Source: CAYJAD01 sp964368075
GTDB lineage: Bacteria > Desulfobacterota > Desulfovibrionia > Desulfovibrionales > Desulfovibrionaceae
Assembly: GCA_964368075.1 (NCBI GenBank)
Contig: CAYJAD010000079.1
Location: 1 to 9,081 of the forward strand
Direction: 5' to 3'
Length of the DNA: 9,081 nucleotides
Shown here: positions 1 through 5,086 of the stretch, one piece after another
Position numbering within the stretch: the first letter of the stretch is position 1
How the letters are laid out: each line of letters opens with the position of its first letter
Made by a program: the position numbers and the translations under genes
Notes under the pieces: model-generated
What the model saw: only the letters and a program-made list of their open reading frames with translations
What the model was told of the DNA's origin: nothing
The model's database searches: none

Positions 1-97
1 ACAGCAGGGCGCAGAAGGGGGAGGCGGGAGTGTAGAGGGTGGCCGGGGGACGAAGGCCCCCTTGAACCCTCTACCCCTGCTGGAAGCAATGCGGTAA
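1..97. other. GC-rich block with nested inverted repeats
   Basis: This block is much richer in G and C than the DNA after it. The 17 bases at 66-82 are complementary to two separate upstream segments: 75-82 pairs with 2-9 (CAGCAGGG) and 66-74 pairs with 32-40 (GTAGAGGGT). Inside lies GGGGG at 45-49 against CCCCC at 57-61. No T run follows, so it is not a simple terminator. The same strand has four G runs (17-21, 26-28, 37-39, 45-49). One + frame stays open to a TAA at 95-97 and could be the 3' end of a gene entering from the left (last residues PLNPLPLLEAMR), but its codons (CGG, GGG, CCC, CTG) differ from every other gene here. I favour a structured intergenic repeat or RNA; a gene end remains possible. 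Confidence 0.45.
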
Positions 98-174
98 ATT
101 TCATCATACAGCGCACCATCTCAGCGCAATACATAAAACTCCCAAAATTTAACAACATATATTATTTACTTTCT

Positions 175-203
175 TTGACTTAAAAGCGTTGCAGGAATAA
201 AAT
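175..203 (+). promoter_or_regulatory. Sigma-70 promoter of the lipoprotein gene
   Basis: TTGACT at 175-180 is followed after exactly 17 bases by TAAAAT at 198-203. Each hexamer is one base from the consensus. Transcription would start near 210, giving a leader of about 40 nt before the ATG at 249. The surrounding AT-rich stretch (98-248) shows nothing else except a repeated 7-mer, CAGCGCA, at 109-115 and 122-128. Confidence 0.7.
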
Positions 204-248
204 AAGAGTGGTAATGATTTTTTACTAGATTAATTATAGGGGAAAGAA

Positions 249-776
249 ATGATAAAAAGAACTTTTATGGGCGTTGCATTATGTATGGTTTTGACTGCTT
301 GTATGGAAGGCGGTTTTCAAAGTAACTATAGACCAGCTTTGCTAGCGCAAGATCAAAACTTTTCTCCTTGTTCTGGGGATCCTCGTGTGGAAAGATTTCC
401 ACGAGGTACCGATGAGCAAATAATAAAAGCTATGGAAAGCAAGGGCTATGTTTTGATAGGTGATGCTAGCTGGACCGGACCGGCCAATGAAGATAGCTAT
501 TCTGCCCAAAGTCAAGGCAAAAACGTGGGTGCATGCCTTGTCTTGTGGGGTAGAGAAGAAGTTGGGCAAAGGCAGGTTACTCGAGCTGTAAACATACATA
601 CGCCAGCTGAAAGAATAGTGATTACAGAAAAACATAGACATGGTAAAACTGTAGAAAAAGTTATTGAAAAACCTGCTCGTAATGAAACTCAATATGTGCA
701 AGATACAGTTACGGACTATAGATATAAAGGTTTGTTTTTTGCTAGAGCCATACGTCCGGTGTCTTTTGAACAATAA
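249..776 (+). CDS. Small outer-membrane-type lipoprotein of unknown function
   Basis: A 175-residue protein with a lipoprotein signal: basic start (MIKR), hydrophobic stretch, then lipobox LTAC at residues 15-18, so Cys18 should be lipidated. Residue 19 is Met rather than Asp, which by the usual +2 rule favours the outer membrane. The body has GYVLIGDASWTGP (66-78), then SQGKNVGACLVLW (88-100), a polar charged stretch (about 120-150) and YRYKGLFFARAI near the end. This order (GY-IG-S/W-G, then a GA-x-LVL strand, then a Tyr-rich final strand) resembles uncharacterised lipoproteins with a GY-x2-IG-x-SSF motif seen in other proteobacteria; that comparison is from memory. AGGGGA at 238-243 lies 5 bases before the ATG and fixes the start. 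The gene has its own promoter and terminator, so it is probably monocistronic. Function is unknown. Confidence 0.8.
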   Translation: MIKRTFMGVALCMVLTACMEGGFQSNYRPALLAQDQNFSPCSGDPRVERFPRGTDEQIIKAMESKGYVLIGDASWTGPANEDSYSAQSQGKNVGACLVLWGREEVGQRQVTRAVNIHTPAERIVITEKHRHGKTVEKVIEKPARNETQYVQDTVTDYRYKGLFFARAIRPVSFEQ

Positions 777-807
777 CATTTCTTTTATTTGTAGTAAAAA
801 TACTTGA

Positions 808-843
808 AAGCCATCTATTATTCTTTTTGAAAATAGGTGGCTT
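808..843 (+). terminator. Hairpin terminator after the lipoprotein gene
   Basis: The arms 808-819 and 832-843 form 12 pairs, one of them G-U, around a 12-base loop. The bases after it are T-rich but broken (ATTCTTAT) rather than a clean T run. A second small hairpin (844-849 with 853-858) follows directly. The position, 32 bases past the stop codon, suits a terminator. Confidence 0.5.
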
Positions 844-854
844 ATTCTTATAAA
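827..854 (+). promoter_or_regulatory. Candidate promoter of the Sel1-mutY unit
   Basis: TTGAAA (827-832) and TATAAA (849-854) are 16 bases apart, with a predicted start near 861, some 50 bases before the ATG at 911. The elements overlap the right arm of the preceding terminator hairpin. The region is very AT-rich, so chance matches are likely and the call is modest. Confidence 0.35.
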
Positions 855-910
855 GAATATGAATTTCTTTTATTTGTTTTATTGGAACAATCAAAATAAA
901 TGAGGTACGA

Positions 911-1975
911 ATGTATACTTTATCATCTCTCTGGCCTTTAATTTTTCGAACATTTCTTTTTTTGGTTGTAAGCCTTTTTGTGCCGCTGCAAGGACTTGCT
1001 CAAAATGGTACGTTGCAAGAGATGGTTATAGCCGATGAGCGCAATTTATCACCTGATATGCAAAAAGAGCATGCTGAAGCCATGAAGGGTGATGTTTTCG
1101 CACAATATCGCATGGGAGATGCGTACTATAGAGGGGCCGGTGTAAAAAGCAATCAAGATTTTGGTGTGTATTGGTTGCGTAAAGCTGCAGAACAGGGATT
1201 TGCAGATGCTATGGCCGAGCTTGGCAGAATACAAATAATTAATTCGGCATATAAAAACACCGTAAAGGGCTTGCAGTGGTTAGAAAAAGCCGCGCAAAAA
1301 GATGCGTCCTATGCCTCACAATGGGCTTATTATTTAGTTTTTGGAGAAATTTACGGCATTGAACCAGATAGAGAAGCGGCCATTAAGGCCACTGTTACTG
1401 GAGTTAAGGCAAACGATTATGGCGCTATTGCCTTATTGGCGTATTTTTATTTTGTAAAAGCGCATTACTACAGTCCTGATGAAGAAGATTATGCTAAAGC
1501 TTTGCAACTAGCCAATATCGCTGCATCACAGGAACACCCTTTGGCATATACCGTTTTGAGCTGGCTTCATTATGAAGGTAAGGTGGTGCCAAAAGATCAT
1601 AAAAAAGCTTTTGATTATGCACAAGAAGCGGCAGGATTTGAAATAGGACAGGCCATGGCTCTTCTTGGTATGTATTACTATGTGGGGGCAGGCACTACTA
1701 AAGATGAAAAATTGGCGGCAAAATGGTTACACCGTGCCGTAGCCAAGGGGAATAATATGGCGCGAGCCCTTTTGGGAACAATGATTATGGAAGGAAAGGG
1801 CGTAACTAAAGACCTAGTGTTGGGCTATGCGTATATTTTATTGGCGGCGCAGCATGAGGAAATGTCTGCGCGTTCATTTCGTGAGACGCTGGCTTCTAAG
1901 CTTACAAAGGAGCAACGTCAAAAAGCACAAGAACAGGTGCTTGCATGGCGTCAGAGTTGGGGCTTTAAGAAATAG
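911..1975 (+). CDS. Secreted Sel1-repeat (TPR-like) protein
   Basis: A 354-residue protein with an N-terminal signal peptide: hydrophobic stretch at about 9-27, likely cleavage after the Ala in GLAQN near residue 30. There is no lipobox, so it is probably periplasmic or exported. Sel1-type repeats of about 36 residues are clear at 60-96 (YRMGDAYYRGAGV...WLRKAAEQG), 212-247 (VLSWLHYEGK...), 248-280 (LLGMYYYVGAGTTKD...WLHRAVAKG) and 284-314 (LLGTMIMEGKGVTKD...). More degenerate copies fill 97-205. The C-terminus ends in a charged helix (LTKEQRQKAQEQV). Sel1 proteins act as protein-protein scaffolds; the partner here is unknown. The start has GAGG (902-905) 5 bases upstream. mutY begins 21 bases downstream with no terminator between, suggesting a shared transcript without an obvious functional link. 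Confidence 0.85.
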   Translation: MYTLSSLWPLIFRTFLFLVVSLFVPLQGLAQNGTLQEMVIADERNLSPDMQKEHAEAMKGDVFAQYRMGDAYYRGAGVKSNQDFGVYWLRKAAEQGFADAMAELGRIQIINSAYKNTVKGLQWLEKAAQKDASYASQWAYYLVFGEIYGIEPDREAAIKATVTGVKANDYGAIALLAYFYFVKAHYYSPDEEDYAKALQLANIAASQEHPLAYTVLSWLHYEGKVVPKDHKKAFDYAQEAAGFEIGQAMALLGMYYYVGAGTTKDEKLAAKWLHRAVAKGNNMARALLGTMIMEGKGVTKDLVLGYAYILLAAQHEEMSARSFRETLASKLTKEQRQKAQEQVLAWRQSWGFKK

Positions 1976-1996
1976 GCTATGCCAAAGGAATAAAAA

Positions 1997-3097
1997 ATGT
2001 GCTCTGATATGAAATCGCTTGTAGGTGCTTTAGCACTGTGGTTTCGTGAACATGCACGCGATTTACCTTGGCGACAAGCTCAAGGTCAGAAGAGAAATCC
2101 CTATACTGTGTGGATTTCTGAAGTCATGTTACAGCAAACCCAAATGGAGCGTGGGGTAGATTATTATTTACGTTGGATGCAACGCTTCCCCTCCATTGAA
2201 ACTGTGGCTAAAGCTTCCGAAGAGGATATTTTGCATGCGTGGGAAGGGCTTGGGTACTATTCTCGTGCGCGCCATATACATAAAGCTGCGCAAGTTATTA
2301 TGCAGGAACACGCAGGAATTTTTCCTGCTGAAATAGAGAAAATTCGTGCCCTTCCTGGCATTGGGCCTTACACTGCGGGGGCTATTGCTTCTATGGCCTT
2401 TAGTTATGAATTGCCTTGCATTGATGCTAATGTGGAAAGAGTGCTGTCGCGACTTTTTGACGTGGATAGCCCTGTAAAGCAGGAGCCTGCTGCCTCGCGT
2501 ATTCGTGCTTTAGCCTTACAACTAGCCTTATTGGCACCAAAAAAGCACGTGGGGGCGCACAACGAAGCGCTTATGGAATTGGGAGCCTTGGTATGTCGTA
2601 AAAAACCTTTGTGCATGCAATGTCCTTTGGTAATTTATTGTGAAAGTTACCGTCTTGGTATTGTGCAAGAGCGCCCTGTTCCCGGTAAAAAAACTGCTAT
2701 TACTCCCTTAGTGGTGGTAACAGGTGTTTTGCAATTACAAAGTGAGGCAAAAATCTTTGTTCAAAAGCGATTGCCGGAAGGGGCTTGGGCGCATTTATGG
2801 GAATTTCCCGGAGGACGTGTGGAAGCAGGTGAAAGTCCTGAACAAGCCATAGTACGTGAGTTTAAAGAAGAAACTGGTTTTGATGTAGAAATAGTGCACA
2901 AGTATACTGTTATTAAACATGGGTACACTACGTATCGCATTACTTTACATTGTTTTGCTTTGCGCATGAGGCAATCCACATGTCATGCTATACCCACACT
3001 CACCGCAGCCACAGCGTATAAATGGGCAAGTCTTGAAGAAATACAAAAACTCGCCCTTCCGGCAGCGCATCGAAAATTAGCTGATATGCTAGAATAA
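1997..3097 (+). CDS. mutY: A/G-specific adenine glycosylase with C-terminal MutT-like Nudix domain
   Basis: A 366-residue base-excision repair enzyme that removes adenine mispaired with 8-oxoguanine. The N-terminal HhH-GPD glycosylase domain has the catalytic Glu42 (SEVMLQQTQ), a helix-hairpin-helix (LPGIGPYTAGAI, 119-130) and the conserved Asp143 (IDANVERVLSR). Cysteines 200, 206, 209 and 215 should bind a [4Fe-4S] cluster. The first spacing is C-x5-C, where MutY/Nth proteins usually have C-x6-C-x2-C-x5-C. The C-terminal domain (about 235-366), which in MutY recognises 8-oxoG, holds a full Nudix signature at 273-295 (G-x5-E-x7-REF-x-EE-x-G-F), which E. coli MutY lacks. It may therefore also hydrolyse oxidised nucleotides. 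AAAGGA at 1984-1989 supports the ATG at 1997; a second ATG four codons on is possible. Confidence 0.95.
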   Translation: MCSDMKSLVGALALWFREHARDLPWRQAQGQKRNPYTVWISEVMLQQTQMERGVDYYLRWMQRFPSIETVAKASEEDILHAWEGLGYYSRARHIHKAAQVIMQEHAGIFPAEIEKIRALPGIGPYTAGAIASMAFSYELPCIDANVERVLSRLFDVDSPVKQEPAASRIRALALQLALLAPKKHVGAHNEALMELGALVCRKKPLCMQCPLVIYCESYRLGIVQERPVPGKKTAITPLVVVTGVLQLQSEAKIFVQKRLPEGAWAHLWEFPGGRVEAGESPEQAIVREFKEETGFDVEIVHKYTVIKHGYTTYRITLHCFALRMRQSTCHAIPTLTAATAYKWASLEEIQKLALPAAHRKLADMLE

Positions 3098-3100
3098 AAG

Positions 3101-3136
3101 AAACCCCCTTCGCAAGAGCTTTACGAAGGGGGTTTT
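3101..3136. terminator. Bidirectional terminator between mutY and cheW
   Basis: A perfect 12-bp stem (3101-3112 with 3124-3135), containing five G-C pairs followed by TTCG, encloses an 11-base loop. TTTT (3133-3136) ends it on the + strand, and TTTCTTTTATT follows on the - strand. It starts 4 bases after the mutY stop codon and lies 20 bases beyond the cheW stop codon, so it should end transcripts from both convergent genes. Confidence 0.92.
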
Positions 3137-3155
3137 GTATGTATGAGAAAAAAGG

Positions 3156-3656
3156 CTACATGCCAGCAAGGCTTTCCATTTCAGTTTCAGTAAGTAATTT
3201 ATCCAGATCAAGCAATATGAGCAAGCGATCTTCTAATTTACCTACACCACGCATATATTCTGAGCCAATGCCTGCAACAACAGCTGGTGGTGGTTCCACG
3301 GTGGATTCTTTAATGCGCAATACTTCGCAGACGGCGTCTACCACAAAGCCTACAATTTGACCGCCAAGATCCATAACTTTAATACGGGTCTGGCTATCGT
3401 GTATGGCTGTTTTCATGCCGAAGCGTTTACGCATATCGATGACGGGAATAACCTTACCACGCAAGTTAATAACACCTTCCACAAAGGCCGGCGCATTAGG
3501 TACCTTGGTTATGGGCATCATGCGAATGATTTCTTGCACCTTGAGGATATCAACACCAAATTCTTCTTCGGCAATCTTAAATGTAACCATTTGAATAAGA
3601 CTGCTGTCATCAGAACCATGATAATTGGTTTTGGCATCATTAGTAATCTCTTCCAT
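3156..3656 (-). CDS. cheW: Chemotaxis coupling protein CheW
   Basis: A 166-residue single-domain CheW, which links methyl-accepting receptors to the histidine kinase CheA in cytoplasmic signalling arrays. After about 20 polar residues the fold begins with IQMVTFKIAEEEFGVDI (21-37). The receptor- and kinase-contacting core follows (VPNAPAFVEGVINLRGKVIPVID, about 52-74), including the conserved NLRG arginine at 66. The C-terminal strands end with RLLILLDLDKLL (144-155). Length is typical. GAGGAG (- strand, 3663-3668) lies 6 bases before the ATG. No cheA or receptor gene is adjacent, so this looks like a stand-alone cheW with its own sigma-28 promoter, convergent with mutY. Which receptor or CheA system it serves cannot be told from here. 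Confidence 0.95.
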   Translation of the reverse strand: MEEITNDAKTNYHGSDDSSLIQMVTFKIAEEEFGVDILKVQEIIRMMPITKVPNAPAFVEGVINLRGKVIPVIDMRKRFGMKTAIHDSQTRIKVMDLGGQIVGFVVDAVCEVLRIKESTVEPPPAVVAGIGSEYMRGVGKLEDRLLILLDLDKLLTETEMESLAGM

Positions 3657-3699
3657 TTTTTTCTCCTCTTAAGCCAAATCGTGTTGTGTACTGTCTTTT

Positions 3700-3726
3700 T
3701 TATCGGCAGCGCACATATATACTATA
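3700..3726 (-). promoter_or_regulatory. Sigma-28 (FliA) promoter of cheW
   Basis: Read on the - strand this is TATAGTAT, 11 bases, then GCCGATAA. The E. coli FliA consensus is TAAAGTTT-N11-GCCGATAA: the -10 element matches 8 of 8, the -35 element 6 of 8, and the spacing is exact. The transcript would start near 3693, about 37 nt before the cheW ATG. It ties cheW expression to the flagellar regulatory cascade. No convincing sigma-70 promoter lies in the same gap. Confidence 0.75.
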
Positions 3727-3736
3727 GGGTGTTTAC

Positions 3737-3759
3737 AAAAAAATATCTATTACCTAGAT
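3737..3759 (-). terminator. Weak terminator after gapA
   Basis: On the - strand, ATCTA (3755-3759) pairs with TAGAT (3745-3749) around a 5-base loop, and seven T's follow after one base. The stem is short and AT-rich, so efficiency is doubtful. The place is right: 18 bases after the gapA stop codon and just upstream of the cheW promoter. Confidence 0.35.
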
Positions 3760-3776
3760 GCCTGTGTTTTAAAATT

Positions 3777-4808
3777 TTATAGGCCTTGTTTGCCCATAAA
3801 AGTAATCAAGTCGCACATGCGGCAAGAGTATCCCCATTCATTGTCGTACCACATGACAAGCTTGGCAAGGTTGCCGTCTTGCACTTGGCAATACTCTGCA
3901 TCTACTATGGATGAATGACTATCTCCTTTGAAATCTGTGGAAACAAGCGGTGTTTCGTTAAATTCCATAATGCCTTTTAAGGGACCCTCGGCAGCAGCTT
4001 TTAAGGTAGCACGCAAGGTTTCTGTGTCGGTATCTTTTTCTAAGATGCAAGTAAAGTCTACGGCAGATACAGCAGGGGTGGGCACACGCAAAGCGTAGCC
4101 AGTGAATTTTCCCTTAAGAGAGGGGATAACCTTTGCTACAGCTTGCGCTGCTCCGGTGGACGTTGGAATAATGCTCATTCCAGCAGCACGAGCGCGACGT
4201 AAATCGCTGTGAGGCATATCTAAAATACGTTGATCGTTGGTATAAGAGTGAATGGTGCACATGGTACCTTGCTTAATGCCAAAGGTGTCTTCCAATACTT
4301 TTGCCACAGGTGCCAAGCAGTTGGTGGTGCAAGAAGCATTGGAAACTAGGTGATGCTTTTTGGCGTCGTATTCATTTTCGTTTACGCCCATAACTATAGT
4401 GATGTCTTCACCCTTGGCAGGAGCACTGAAAATAACTTTTTTAGCGCCATTATCAATATGCACTTGGGCTTGCTCTGCTGTACGGAATGCACCAGTGGAT
4501 TCTACAACAATATCTACGTTATATTTACCCCAGGTAAGATTTTTGGGGTCACGCTCGCAAAAACAATGCACTTTCCAATCTGCGCCATTTTTGCAAGCTA
4601 CAGTGGCTTCATCACCTTCAAGACGTACATCAAGGTTGGCACGGCCATAAATGGAATCATATTCAAGTAAGTGAAAATTTGTATGGGCTTTACCGAGGTC
4701 GTTGATGGCAACAACTTCTATGGAGTCAGCAAAGTCTGTATGTAAAATACGAAAGACTTGTCGACCAATACGCCCAAAACCATTAATACCAACACGAATT
4801 TTACTCAT
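3777..4808 (-). CDS. gapA: Glyceraldehyde-3-phosphate dehydrogenase, type I
   Basis: A 343-residue GAPDH that oxidises and phosphorylates glyceraldehyde 3-phosphate to 1,3-bisphosphoglycerate with NAD+, in central glycolysis or gluconeogenesis in the cytoplasm. The Rossmann motif is at 7-20 (GINGFGRIGRQVFR). Asp37 in the IND segment sits where NAD-preferring enzymes bind the adenosine ribose. The catalytic Cys160 lies in SNASCTTNCLAP and its partner His187 in TIHSYTNDQ. The C-terminus has the conserved WYDNEWGYS (320-328). Length is typical and no key residue is missing. AAGGAG (- strand, 4816-4821) lies 7 bases before the ATG. The gene appears monocistronic, with cheW downstream behind a probable terminator and its own promoter. 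The long upstream region (4809-5086) suggests regulation; see the separate entry. Confidence 0.97.
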   Translation of the reverse strand: MSKIRVGINGFGRIGRQVFRILHTDFADSIEVVAINDLGKAHTNFHLLEYDSIYGRANLDVRLEGDEATVACKNGADWKVHCFCERDPKNLTWGKYNVDIVVESTGAFRTAEQAQVHIDNGAKKVIFSAPAKGEDITIVMGVNENEYDAKKHHLVSNASCTTNCLAPVAKVLEDTFGIKQGTMCTIHSYTNDQRILDMPHSDLRRARAAGMSIIPTSTGAAQAVAKVIPSLKGKFTGYALRVPTPAVSAVDFTCILEKDTDTETLRATLKAAAEGPLKGIMEFNETPLVSTDFKGDSHSSIVDAEYCQVQDGNLAKLVMWYDNEWGYSCRMCDLITFMGKQGL

Positions 4809-4915
4809 AATTGAGCTCCTTATTTGTAGTTTATATAGACTTTTTTTGTATGTGCCTGACGGGCAGGGGACAGAACAGGAAGAAACATATATCCCGAGAG
4901 GAGAAGGGTATACGG

Positions 4916-4933
4916 TTGTGAATAAAATTGCAA
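4916..4933. promoter_or_regulatory. Candidate Rex-like operator at gapA
   Basis: The + strand reads TTGTGAATAAAATTGCAA. The Rex consensus is TTGTGAA-N4-TTCACAA: the left half matches fully and the right half keeps four of seven bases (T, then CAA at the end). It overlaps the proposed gapA -35 element, and a further TTGTGCA half-site follows at 4941-4947. Rex senses NADH/NAD+ and commonly controls gap genes in other bacteria. The match here is imperfect and the call is inference. Confidence 0.3.
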
Positions 4934-4987
4934 GTTAAAGTTGTGCATTTTTATAGTATAAATATGTATATTCACCTTCTAAGCAAT

Positions 4988-5009
4988 AGTAATATACTAG
5001 TATTTTACT
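4988..5009. repeat. 22-bp near-perfect palindrome
   Basis: AGTAATATACT (4988-4998) is followed at once by AGTATTTTACT (4999-5009), its reverse complement with one mismatch. With no spacer it suits a dimeric repressor site better than an RNA hairpin. It sits about 180 bases upstream of gapA and 78 bases beyond the dinB end. Low-complexity AT sequence could produce this by chance. Confidence 0.35.
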
Positions 5010-5086
5010 TGTTCAATGAAAAGAAAAATGAAATTCATAATTAAAAATAAAATGTCATATATTGCTATATTTAGATTTATTAGGAA

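Larger units (their letters stand above)
4809..5086. promoter_or_regulatory. gapA upstream region, AT-rich intergenic
   Basis: This 278-base gap between gapA and the dinB stop codon codes for nothing I can support. The half nearest gapA is pyrimidine-rich on the - strand and holds TGCC-N5-GGCA (4853-4865). A possible gapA promoter on the - strand is TTGCAA (4928-4933) and TATACC (4907-4912), though the 15-base spacing is short. The half nearest dinB is extremely AT-rich and carries a near-perfect 22-bp palindrome (4988-5009). No convincing dinB terminator is seen; the best is a tiny ATGA/TCAT hairpin (5028-5038) before a T-rich stretch on the - strand. Confidence 0.4.

Noticed and set aside
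2..97. Partial coding sequence entering from the left edge
   Set aside because: The frame is open to a TAA, but it is only 31 codons, Gly-rich, with codon use unlike the other genes, and overlaps strong inverted repeats. Kept as a possibility in the GC-rich block entry rather than called as a gene.
342..779. Long open frame on the - strand opposite the lipoprotein gene
   Set aside because: No Shine-Dalgarno sequence or recognisable motif, and the opposite strand has a complete lipoprotein gene with signal peptide, promoter and terminator.
4350..4670. Open + frames opposite gapA
   Set aside because: They lie antisense to the conserved catalytic region of GAPDH, show no ribosome-binding site and no motif.
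5028..5038. dinB terminator hairpin (ATGA/TCAT)
   Set aside because: Four A/T-rich pairs with a 3-base loop are too weak to call, despite the T-rich stretch after it on the - strand.
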